NCBI GenBank assembly: GCA_946902985.2
Contig: OX336389.2
Span: 1,080,211,788-1,080,275,787, forward strand
Reading direction: 5' to 3'
Length of the DNA: 64,000 bases
DNA from: Meconema thalassinum
Lineage: Eukaryota; Arthropoda; Insecta; Orthoptera; Tettigoniidae
In this document: piece by piece, positions 54,535 to 64,000 of the stretch
Numbering within the stretch: position 1 is the stretch's first letter
How the letters are laid out: each line of letters opens with the position of its first letter
Notes under the pieces: generated by a model
What the model saw: only the letters and a program-made list of their open reading frames with translations
Told to the model about the DNA's origin: nothing
Database searches by the model: none
Translations under genes and position numbers: made by a program

Positions 54535-57500
54535 TGAACCTATGTACCATTGGTTCAAGGGGTCGAATCCATGTATTATGGTAAAAAGAAGGAAGGAAAT
54601 ATACAGTCTTCAGTGGACCATAGAAAGATTTTATACGAGAGGGCGAGCATAACGTTGTGCAAGACAGGAGAGCCCAGGTGGCCAGGAAATGATATCACGC
54701 ATGACGCACCGATAGGAGCGAATCATGGCTATAATTAGAACGAGTGGAACTTTCCGTCGGAGTGACTGCGAGCATGTTTCGGAAATTGATCTTACGTTGC
54801 AGTAAATTGGCAACCTCGCAGTTGTGCAAGAAGAAGAATAATTAGATTTAAAGCACTTGCGAGCATATAATTAACTAAAGAAATACATCATTGTGAATCA
54901 TTTCGGAATAGAGATTTTTGTGTGGAGAAAAAGGTTTTAATAATTGCCTAGGAAAGAAGTGCAAACGTGGCCATACGTCATTAAAAGTTCCCCGAGACCT
55001 GAGGAGGTGGGGATTAAAAATCAACTGTAACACCCACATATCTGAAGACCAAATTTTATTTAATATCTCAGAATTGCACGATCGATTTTCTTGTGCAAAG
55101 AAGTCAGTTTACGTTTAGAAAACAAGCTTTCCAGAGATATAATTTTTAAAAGTGTGCGACCATTGCTTCAAAAGTTGGTTATGAAAAAGACGTAGAATTT
55201 ATCTTTTTGTCGCCGATTTGTATAAAAGTCCTGGCCGTGCCAGGCAAATCATGCAGTACTTACTAGACCTCGAGAGGTCTTGATACTGTGTATCACCAGC
55301 GTGCACCCGAAGGGAGTGGACGAGAAGTATCATCAAAGTATCGCCGTGTGAAGACTTAGAAAAATCCTAATACAGGATTTAGTACCGCCAGTATCAGTCT
55401 TATAGTGAAAAATTCAGTATTACAGTCAAAGTAGGCTGCGAACTTAAAGAACAGGCGATAGGTCTTCAAATAACAGTTCATTTAAACGACTGAAAGTGTC
55501 GTAACGTTTTGAAGTACCATAATAGCGAAACAAATATTCTATCAATGTTAAAGAACCCGATCAGGGTCGGACAAAATAAGGGCCGCATAGTATTCTGAAA
55601 AGATAGGAATTAGAGAACAGAATAATCAGAAGTGAGAATTTAATTCGGGACGTTGTTTCAAGGAAACAAACGAACTATAAAAATCACTAATTTACGTATT
55701 GAAGGAGGAGCATTAGATGCTAGAAAATAATAGGTCACCGATAGAGTATTTGGGAGACCGTGAACAATACAGACTTTCGCTAGACAAACTCAATAGTGTC
55801 TAGAAAGAAACAATTTCGAGCTAATAATAATAATAGCCGATCGTCAGGAAACCGGATTTGAAGAAGTACCATTCCAGGGAGGGGTAGAGTGTTCGAGACT
55901 TTCATATTCTGGTCAGATAGGGAGCCGACATCTACTAGTTTCACCCTTGGAGACGGGGAAGAGAGAAATCACGTGTATAAAGGCTAAAATCAAAGCCTTG
56001 GTGATAAAAGCAGTGTATTGTAAATATAGGAAATTTGTGTTAGTGTAATAATTTTTCAGTGAATTCATTTGTGTATTATAAAAGAATACGGAATCGTATT
56101 CAAAATGTTACCAGTGTATAAGGTATATAAGTTATATGTGTGTCAAGAAATGTCAGTGTATGAAATGGAATTAGGGAAGATGGCTTAAACACATTCAAGT
56201 GGGCGACATGAAACATCGTTGGAAAATACGGTCGAGGACCGTCTTATCATGTGAGTAACCATTTCATTATGTCATGTGTTGGGAAATGTTTGCGTGCAAT
56301 CCACCTGAGAATGAGAAAATAGGGATGTTTTTGTATAATAAATAACAGAATAATAGCGCGATCTGAACAACTAAAATTGTGAAAGTATAAAAGAATTTCT
56401 GTGAAATGAATAACTCCCTTATGGGAAATGTATGAAATAAAATACCATTGTATTTGATAAATGAGTTAATTATATGAAAGCAAGCGTAATAATAATAATA
56501 ATAATAATCACAATTAGATAAATGAAGATTATGATGAATTATATGAAAGTAGTAGCTTTTGAGCTCCTTTAAAGGAATAAATACATGTTGTGAACACATG
56601 TTCTTAAGGTAAAGCGATTATTGTACGAGAGAGGATTAATATAAAATTGAGATATAGATCAAATGTGATTTTGAATTTAGCAGTTCTTTGAAGGCAATTT
56701 GGAAATAAAAGATAAGCGTAATGTATCGCATTGAAGTAAATTTGTCACGCTAGGAAGGCGTTGAACCTAAATATACTTGGTAAATTTAATTATGAGGGGC
56801 AGTTGGTCGTGGTAATTGAGCTATAGTAAGTCCTCTATATAGTGATGTGGATCACGAGGCCATGTGTGTTGTTGTGTTATAATAGGGTGCGAATTTATTG
56901 TATTATGAGCGCAGGTTATTAGGCCGAGGCCGCCCTACTTCGCATTTATATAAGTCCTCCAGTATGGGATTGGTTCCCGAGGCAGTTGAGAGAGTCGAAC
57001 CCAGACTCGTCTAGTTGTTGAAGCCCCTAAATATTCGTTGTTGTATGTGAATTACTCTTACCCACCAATGAGGATACTTCATAATTAATAAATGCCAAGG
57101 CTACGAGAATGGTCTAATGAAAATAATAATGTTGTAAAGTAAGTGAATGAGAAGCCAGGCCTGTTCAAAGAACTGCATTTAAGAAACAGCTGTGTTGAAA
57201 CTAGGAGTAGCTCGTCCCGTGGGGGCGATGGCCGTGAAGTCTCCCTCCCTACAATAACTCACGCTAAGTGTCCAGGCTAGACCCCTTGTCATTGATGTTG
57301 CGGTCGGTCGGGGATCCGTCTGTTTTGAAGTTATAGTACGCTAGCTTGTTTAGAGTTTGTTTAACGACCCGGTCTTCGAACCGAGGTTCTTGTAGATTGA
57401 AGATTACCGCTTGCAAGTTCAGATCGTTGCTTTCTTATGAGATAATGGTCTTTTAAGACAGATAATAATAAATCCCTAATATAATGTTATAAGTATGATG

Positions 57501-58169
57501 TAATGATTCACGAGTTCGGTGAGGACAATTAGATTTCGGGAGTGATCTTAATTTTTGACTAGTTCAAGTAGTCTTCAGAAACTCGGGAGTGCGCAAATGT
57601 TTTCCCGATCACTATAGTGAATTGTTGATTTGAGAGAGATGGTAACTGAGAACATTGTGAAAGCCCAAAGTTTAAGCAAAGTAGTAAAAGTATTTTAATA
57701 AGAATTATACATTGTTTTAATTATAAAATACTCATATAAAAGGAAGTGATATGCAGTAAAAGTGATAGCACAGTTTATATTGGAAAGTATAGAGCCTATT
57801 GGAGCTCTGAATTGTATGGAATTTTAAAAAGGACACTATATGGAAGTGAAAATAGAGATATATTTGTTGGTTTATGAGAAACCATTTATTTATGATTTAA
57901 CAGTTGTTTTTATATTGTATTCCTTGTTTACTTTGAACAAGTTAGAATGGGTCAGTATTTTATTTGTTTATTTTATTGTAGCGCCATTTATTTGGTTAAT
58001 TAAATGTTTTATAGTAGGAGTTGATTTTGTTTTTATTTTGGAAGTGTATCCTCTATTTAATCCAAAATGTGTAAGTCACAGAGTGGGAGAACATACCATA
58101 ACCCCGAAAATCCCGATTTGAGCATTGCTGGCATACTGTGATTTGCATATTTCTTGCTGAAAGGGCACA
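54535..58169 (+). mobile_element. Solo LTR of the Gypsy family, opposite orientation
   Basis: It begins TGAACCTATGTACCATTGG and ends CTTGCTGAAAGGGCACA, the complement of the LTR ends at 1877 and 17962, with matching sequence along its length. A 4-bp duplication ATAG flanks it at 54531-54534 and 58170-58173. The length is 3,635 bp with no internal domain, so it is a solo LTR left by recombination. It is much more diverged than the paired LTRs and so is older. Open frames inside it (for example 57840-58121) correspond to non-coding LTR sequence. Confidence 0.93.
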
Positions 58170-58228
58170 ATAGATGAAGTCACATAACATATCAACGCCT
58201 CGGTTGAGATGACTGAAAGTGCGGTAAC

Positions 58229-58925
58229 ATGGTCACCCACAAGTGCATACCACACACACGACCATTACGTTGTTTTCCGTTGACATCCGCACATCTGCGG
58301 CACCGTTCGCGATGGTGCCAAGAGCATCAGGTCTGGACCAACGAGGAGTGGGGTCGCGTGCTCTTCTCAGATGAGAGCAAATTTAATCTGCGTAGTGATT
58401 CGAGACGTACCCTCTTCTGACGAGAGGTGGGAGCACGTAATGCACCCAGCAACATTGTCGAACATGATCATTTCGGTGGTTGAAGTTTTATGGTGTAGGG
58501 AGGCACAATGTTGCATGGGCGTACCGACCTCCAAATCTCTGAGCGGGGTACAATCACCGGTCAACGTTATTGTGACAGTGATCTCCGTCGCCATGTGCGT
58601 TCGGCCCGGGCTTCATTTCTATGGACGAAAATGCACGTCCCCATCGAACAGCGCAAGTTAATGAGCTCTTGTAACAAGAGGATATTCGGCGAATGAAATG
58701 GCCTGACCGTTCCCGTGACTTAAATCCCATCAAGCACATGTGGGACATGTTGAGCAGACGTATTGCAGCACGTCCACATGCACCAACGACCATCCAGCAG
58801 TTGTCAAACGCGCTGGTGGAGGAATGGAACACCCCACCACAAGAAATCCTTACCAATCTTGTGGCCAGCATGGGAACACGTTGCAGAGCATGCATCGCCG
58901 TCCGTGGTGATCACACACTCTTTTA
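58229..58925 (+). pseudogene. Dead Tc1-type transposase
   Basis: The first frame has WTNEEWGRVLFSDESKFNLR, which includes the first catalytic Asp. A frameshift follows near 58420. In another frame come MDENARPHRTAQVNELL with the second Asp, then an in-frame TAA, then RSRDLNPIKHMWDML and a C-terminal part ending near 58925. The third catalytic Glu (NPIE) is Lys here, with 34 positions between it and the second Asp. The N-terminal helix-turn-helix part is missing and no clear inverted repeats were found. It is a different family from the intact copy at 2721-3746 and clearly inactive. Confidence 0.85.
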
Positions 58926-59109
58926 AGAACCATGTCCTTTCTTTTGTCCAGGTGACCATCATGGGTCGCAGGAATTACGTGCAATGTATTGTCTCTGTAT
59001 AAAAGTGGCATTCTGTTCGTCACATCGAATATTCCTTTCAGTTGCCTACCGTAACATTCAGTAGCAGAAGCAGAAAAGAGAAGAATAGAAGCATTAAAAT
59101 GTGTGGTGT

Positions 59110-59420
59110 TACAGGAGAATAATGAAGATCAGATGGGTAGAGAAAGTATCAAATGAAGAGATACAAAGATAAGTGGAAGAGGAGAGATGTTTCTGGTGAC
59201 AGCTAATGAAGAGAAAAGATAGGTTGGTAGTACACATACTAAGACACTCAGGAATACCAATCTTAGTTATGGGAAGAATGGTGGAGGACAAGAACTGTAG
59301 GGGTAGAACAAGATAAGAATATGTTAAACAGGTTGCCTCAGATATAAGATGTTGTAGCTATGTAGAGATGAAACGATTAGCTCATGACAGGGAGAAATGG
59401 AGTGCTGCATCAAACCAGTC
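59110..59420 (+). pseudogene. LINE ORF2 extreme C-terminus and 3' end
   Basis: The plus strand reads MKIRWVEKVSNEEIQ, later LRHSGIPILVMGRMVE, GRTR.EYVKQVASDI, and finally YVEMKRLAHDREKWSAASNQ. These are the standard closing motifs of a group of insect LINEs: RWTDRVRNEEVL, GRPR..Y, EMKRLAQDREKWR..ANQ. Stops and one shift break the frame. An AAC/AAT-rich tail (about 59440-59477) follows, as expected for the 3' end of such an element. The upstream part has been lost. Confidence 0.75.
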
Positions 59421-59469
59421 AAGAGACTGAAGACTCATACAACAAAAACAACAATAACAACAATAATAA

Positions 59470-59620
59470 TAATAATTTCCTGTTGTTGGAGATGTTGTTG
59501 CTGATTTATATGGGGGTTTGTGACACCGTGATCATCCATCCCTGTGTGCTTGGGTGTGTGTGGAATCTGTCAGATAACCTGTGTCAGTCTGTTGGCCATT
59601 TTAGTGTGTGTATAATAATA
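59470..59620 (-). mobile_element. SINE family 2 tail fragment, reverse orientation
   Basis: GGGTTTGTGACACCGTGATC and CTGTGTGCTTGGGTGTGTGT match the complement of the family 2 tail. It is attached directly to the LINE tail. Confidence 0.6.
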
Positions 59621-59639
59621 CGAGTGCAATAGTAAGTGT

Positions 59640-59840
59640 TCCAGATATAGCAATGTTTGAGCTATTTTTCGACATAATCACTACTAGAATGAGACACCTA
59701 TCATATCGTTGGATCAACTTTTGTATGTCTGTGTCGTTGAATTTTGTCACCTGGAAACTGAACCAGCGTGTGACATTCGTCTTCATCTCTTCGTCAGTCT
59801 GAAAGTGTTGACCACAAGACTCGAATTTCTTGAGGTGCAA
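59640..59840 (-). pseudogene. Mariner transposase C-terminal fragment
   Basis: The minus strand encodes HLKKFESCGQHFQTDEEMKT, then VTRWFSFQ and IQKLIQRYDRCL. This is the C-terminal tail of mariner-family transposases: ..LKKFL.GQ.F..DDE.K..V..WL......Y..GI.KLV.RYDKCL. No stop interrupts it. The catalytic domain is not upstream on this strand; instead the neighbouring part lies on the other strand. Confidence 0.75.
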
Positions 59841-59879
59841 GAAAAATGAAAATCGCTTCGTTCACATACGGTTCGGTGC

Positions 59880-59970
59880 ACAGAAACTGTTCTGCAGGAG
59901 TTAGGCTGGGATCTGTTTGATCATCCATCATACAGTCTTGATCTTGCTCTCAGCGATTTCCGATTTTAAG
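59880..59970 (+). pseudogene. Mariner transposase third-Asp fragment, inverted relative to its C-terminus
   Basis: The plus strand encodes ELGWDLFDHPSYSLDLALSD and then F, the HPPYSPDLAPSDYHLF motif that carries the third catalytic Asp of mariner (DD34D). It should come just before the C-terminal tail, but that tail is at 59640-59840 on the opposite strand. A local inversion of the tail explains this. Confidence 0.7.
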
Positions 59971-59974
59971 CGTT

Positions 59975-61055
59975 TTCATGCAAGTCAAGGTGAAAACCAG
60001 GATTTGATTCTTACACTAAGCATTCTTTTAAATATTTTGTTTGTTGCGTTAACCAAATAGGGTGCATATCTATTAATTGCGGAATATGGCATTGTGTGAG
60101 ACCAGTGTTTCCACCTTGCACACACATGTTCAATGCGGTTGAGGAATGGAGCTCGAAGGACCCCATAGAGCAAAATCAATTGAGTCCTGCTCAAAAAATC
60201 AACACTGAGCACTACTCCTCGTGTGGATTGGAGAGTTGTTTTTCACGAACTGTGTTACCTCATCTGGATAGAAGTTCCTCTCACTCAAAATCATAATATT
60301 CTATAGAATATGCGGATATTGGTGCGATGTGCGGTGCCCACCTATCCGATGAAGCAAACGAGCCCGGCTTCTCGTAATCGTTTACGGACTCTGTATGGAT
60401 ATCCAAGAAAATTGATCGCCTGCATGAGCTCCATCCAGTTTGGTTTATTCTGTGATGTTTTAACTGAATGGTTGTCTTCTCCAGTAGTAGAAATCCGATT
60501 TAACCCAGTGCCCAGTACCCGCCCAATTGCCCTGACACACGTCACTGCTGTACCCATCTCTGACCAGCTCCAGGTGAAACGCCACACCGAATCACTGCCT
60601 CATGAATGTTAAAATTACTGTGTTGCTCTTTAGACGAGCGTGAATAATGTGCCAGGTTAGAACGAAGTGAAGCATTTAGCATAAATGTTGGCTCTGTCAA
60701 ACTCCGATATGTTCCTTGTTTGATTCATTCGGGAAAAGAATCATTCACACCGAGATTCGAACCTAAGCTGCTATGGTAGGTATGCATTTTGTAGCCCACA
60801 TCTGATCCACTGTGGTCCGGGGAGCGTGCTGTTGACAAACGCTTTCAGTTGATTGTACAGGCCAAGCATAGCGGAAGTGGACTTCTGTATGTTCAGGTCT
60901 CAAGAGATGGGACGGTCATTTATTGTTCATCGGCCCACTGAGATGATGACCACAATATTCCATGCCCCTACTTGAAACAACATGAAACACCACTTCTATC
61001 ACCATTGTTCTGTTTATATTACTCTAATATACTGTACTAGCCTAATTAAGTATAA
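59975..61055. other. No recognised gene
   Basis: The overlapping open frames at 60310-60612 and 60342-60587 are on opposite strands and neither shows a known domain. The part near 60780-60900 is mixed sequence. No repeat partner in the window. Confidence 0.4.
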
Positions 61056-61059
61056 AGTA

Positions 61060-61385
61060 GAGTTCATGCAATCGTTGCATGGTTCACTCTATTGTTTGTA
61101 TTGTTGTATTGCATTAGCCTAATGGGGAATGAAGTAGGCTCGTTTGAGTCAAGCATAGAGGGTACTCGTTGCATGGATTTCTCTATTGTGGTATTGTTGT
61201 ATTGCATTAGCCTAATTGAGCATGCAGTAGGCTTGTTTGAGTCAAACATAGCGGGTACTCGTTGCATGGATTTCTCTATTGTGGTATTGTTGTATTGCAT
61301 TAGCCTAATTGAGCATGCAGTAGGCTTGTTTGAGTCAAGGGTAGCGGGCACTCGTTGCATGGATTGCTCTCCAGTTAGCTCGAGT
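61060..61385. repeat. 93-bp minisatellite, about 3.5 units
   Basis: TCGTTGCATGG recurs at 61072, 61166, 61259 and 61352 (pitch 94, 93, 93). Units share GTATTGTTGTATTGCATTAG and GTAGGCTTGTTTGAGTCAA. Because 93 is divisible by three, both strands stay open for more than 110 codons. This is probably an artefact of repetition, not a gene. Confidence 0.9.
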
Positions 61386-61439
61386 TCTGGCGCACCCACA
61401 GACTTAGAGTGCTTCTTAAATGGATTTACGACGTGAAAG

Positions 61440-62390
61440 TTGAGAACACACGCATCGCCCTATAGTTCGGAAGCAATTACTCCGTAAGTGCCACGACTTC
61501 AACTTTTATAGAAGGGAAGCACGATTATAACAGACCATTTTCCACATACGCAGTCAACAGGTCGTTAATTTAACGAGTGTCGTCAGAGTGCTAATATCCT
61601 AAGAGTATTAGTGCGATACACGGAGACTTCCTTCATAGAGGTCGCATTTCTATTTACTACAAACATATACTGTATAATAAGTTTTTGAAACTGTGCTTTT
61701 GGATTTTCAGTTATGTAAGAAACATGAAGCAATTTACTATACAAGTTATAATTGATATATAAAAAGTCCGTTTACCTGTGATAGATTAAGTTATTCTCAG
61801 AAACATAAGTCCATAACATTTTGGTATATAATTCAATTTAAAATTACATTGTAAAAAGTCAATGCTTTTAGGTTATACTGTAAGTAGACTTTTATATGTC
61901 TTATTTAGCTGTGTGTGTGAGTTTCTGGCCTCTGTTTCATCGAGCGTATGGACACACAAACTAGAGCCATCTCCTTGGGGTTTGACAATAGAATAGTAAT
62001 AAAAGTCTAGCTTCTGTTTCCTCGAGCGTACGGACGCGAAGAACAACATACCTCAACTTGAGACATGTCTTAGGGTTCAGAACATAAACACAGTTGTAGT
62101 TGACTCGACGACTGACCTACGCCAAAGTGCTGCCGTGTTATACTCGTATTATGTTCTGGTATGGGCATGTGCCTATCTTGATACAGACTGCTAATTACAG
62201 ACTTTTTAAAAGTACTCGCATTTGCTTAGAATGTTCTAATCTCTCACCAGTTCAATGTCAATTACATCCTGTATGCTATGTCTCCTTAAGCATAGTAATG
62301 AAGTTGTAGTTATTTAAAGGAAGTCAAGCTAATCTGGAGATGCAAATTGAACACTTTCTCAGGGAAAACAAAATGAAAATCTCTAGGATG
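61440..62390. other. No recognisable feature
   Basis: AT-rich DNA. The phrase TCATCGAGCGTATGGACAC near 61938 and CCTCGAGCGTACGGACGC near 62020 are an 80-bp-spaced weak repeat. No gene. Confidence 0.4.
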
Positions 62391-62394
62391 TTAC

Positions 62395-63530
62395 AGGTAA
62401 ACTCGAAAACCCCTGGATGGATTTTGATGCCGTTTTCAGCATTCTGTAAAGGATATCTCGAGGATGATTTCTGTAGAAAATAATTTATTTATGATCAAAG
62501 GAGGCCGAGCAGTAACGATTTCAGTGGAAAAGTAAAAAAAACTGGCGTTCGAGCGCATTGTAAGCTTACGCTGGGCAAACCGTTAAAAATATCTAAATAC
62601 TATGAGTGTAGGAATTGTTCAGCATGAAAATTTCTACAAAAAGGTTCGCGAGAGCATATGTCTATCTTCCATACATCACCCACTATAACAGTTTTTACGT
62701 TTTAATTTCTTCCAACCATGTCCATTCAACTACTGAGCCAACAGTTTACGAGCTAGGTAAGGGCGAGTATGTCATCCCTGTTACAGCCTTGCTAGCGGGT
62801 GAACCTATTGCCCCGAATACAGCCAGTAGCAAACCGTTGAGTCGTGTTGAGTTAAGACTTCTGAGAAGGGTGCTTGTGTTTGGAGTTTCCCTGGAAGTGC
62901 TACTAGGGTTTTCTTCATTTCGCCTGTGAAACACAGTCAAGTTAAGATTGGACGGAAAGGGGATTTGAGTTTCATTCACCTCGCCATTCCCTGGAAGTAC
63001 CACTCTCATTTCGTTCCGCAAAATTCACAGTCAATAAAAGATTGGACGGAAGGGGGATTATATTATATTAAATTATACTGATTGGAGTATAATCTCTACT
63101 TAGTATAAAACAAAGTCCCCGATTCTTGAATGTCACAGGTAATCTCAAGAACCACTGAATGGATTTTGATGCGGTTTTCACCATTCTGTAAAGGATATCT
63201 CGAGGAAGGTTTCTGTAGAAAATAATTTATTTATGATCAAAGGAAGTCAAGCACTAACGATTTCAGTGAAAAGGTGGAAAAAAACTGTCGTCCGTGGGGT
63301 TTTTAAGCTTACGCTGGGCAAATCGTTAAAAATATCTGTATACTATGAGTGTAAGAATTGTTCGGCATGAAAAGTTCTAAAAAAGCCCAGGAGAGCATAT
63401 CTCTATCTTCAATACATCGCCTACTATAAGTGATTTTACGTTTTCATTTCTTCTAACAATCTCTATTCAGTTACTGAGGTGACAGTTTACGAGCTAGCTA
63501 GGGGCGAGTCTATCACCCCAGTTACAGTTG
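62395..63530 (+). repeat. Direct duplication of about 395 bp spaced 740 bp
   Basis: The block from TGGATTTTGATGCCGTTTTC through GACAGTTTACGAGCTAG appears at 62398-62790 and again at 63137-63528 with moderate divergence. Between them TTCCCTGGAAGT...GATTGGACGGAA is itself doubled (about 62887-62965 and 62988-63057). The style (imperfect ACT..ATGGATTTTGATG, CATTCTGTAAAGGATATC) recalls inside parts of large DNA transposons. Coding is not apparent. Confidence 0.8.
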
Positions 63531-63691
63531 TGTATATAATTGGTTTTTAGGTGTATTTACACTTATAAGCACAACAAACTGCGTTCACATTGTTCATCTA
63601 GACTTCTAGAGAGTATCACCATTTTCATTTGCCTCTTTTGATTAGTTCGATTAAATAGTCTAAGGTTTTTAACTTCATTGCTTTAGCTATA

Positions 63692-63738
63692 ATGAAAATG
63701 AAAATCCACAGCCTGCTTCCAGTCGACCGACCGGGTCG
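63692..63738 (+). mobile_element. SINE family 3 end fragment
   Basis: ATGAAAATCCACAGCCTGCT and TCCAGTCGACCGACC match 23505-23540, the 3' end of the family 3 copy. Confidence 0.6.
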
Positions 63739-64000
63739 CTATAATATAGCTATAATATAGAAGATAAATTCAGGATATCATTAAGCATCTTTCATCAATA
63801 CGAAACGCTTTCAGACTTGAATTTGTATTACTGCTAGACATTCACGAAACTGCTATCAGTGATATTCTGCCTTTGATGTATCCAAATGTTTGCTATGAAA
63901 TATCGCAATACATACGATTTTTAACAGTGATTAAATGACGAGACCCAAAGCGAAAGAATGTTGTTCGAATTACACAGAAATTCCAATTAACCAATTGTCA

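Noticed and set aside
57840..58121. Hydrophobic 93-codon open frame that looks like a membrane protein
   Set aside because: It lies within the solo LTR; the T-rich composition gives Leu, Ile, Phe and Val by chance.
58367..58895. Minus-strand open frames over the 58-kb transposase
   Set aside because: Shadows of the decayed plus-strand Tc1 transposase; no motif of their own.
60310..60612. Opposing open frames of 100 and 81 codons
   Set aside because: No domain, no repeat partner and no start context that favours either strand.

Overview
This is eukaryotic, almost certainly insect, repeat DNA. I see no operons, no bacterial genes and no intact host gene. The evidence is an intact Tc1-type transposase, Ty3/Gypsy gag-pol, several tRNA-headed SINE families, non-LTR retrotransposon fragments, mariner relics, a Helitron-like piece and long foldback elements. 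Many families at high density suggest a large insect genome. A polyneopteran host is my guess, not something the sequence proves.

1-20 kb is a three-level nest. A foldback hAT-like element (1599-19776; 17-bp inverted ends, 8-bp duplication CCCTAAGA) has arms built of 42-bp tandem repeats. Inside one arm sits a 16-kb Ty3/Gypsy element on the minus strand (1877-17962; about 3.7-kb LTRs, 4-bp duplication TTAC). Its 3' LTR carries a full-length Tc1-type transposon with an uninterrupted transposase (2526-3990, TA duplication). The Gypsy element has a very long coiled-coil Gag and a pol broken by a stop and a frameshift. The LTRs differ by roughly 0.9% by eye. The hAT core holds two further small elements.

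20-36 kb is mostly small elements. It has a mariner-like foldback element with transposase helix-turn-helix coding in both arms (21135-22198), many SINE copies, a LINE that joins an ORF1 start to an ORF2 end (27944-29150), and a palindromic MITE opened by a TTAA-flanked element (32560-34225).

36-50 kb holds a 295-bp tandem array and a second partial copy of it. That second copy is split by a 4.67-kb LTR-like element (43074-47741, GTAC duplication), and the first copy preserves the empty site. Two copies of a repeat with a covarying hairpin that resembles a hammerhead ribozyme core lie at 20665-20704 and 39444-39484. An 889-bp foldback element with four ordered sub-repeats per arm is at 49058-49946.

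50-64 kb has a possible THAP-domain first exon (51409-51520), a solo LTR of the Gypsy family in the opposite orientation (54535-58169, ATAG duplication), a dead Tc1-type transposase whose catalytic Glu is Lys, a LINE 3' end, mariner pieces in opposite orientations, a 93-bp minisatellite and a 740-bp-spaced duplication. There is no cooperating gene set; the order of the nested insertions is the story.
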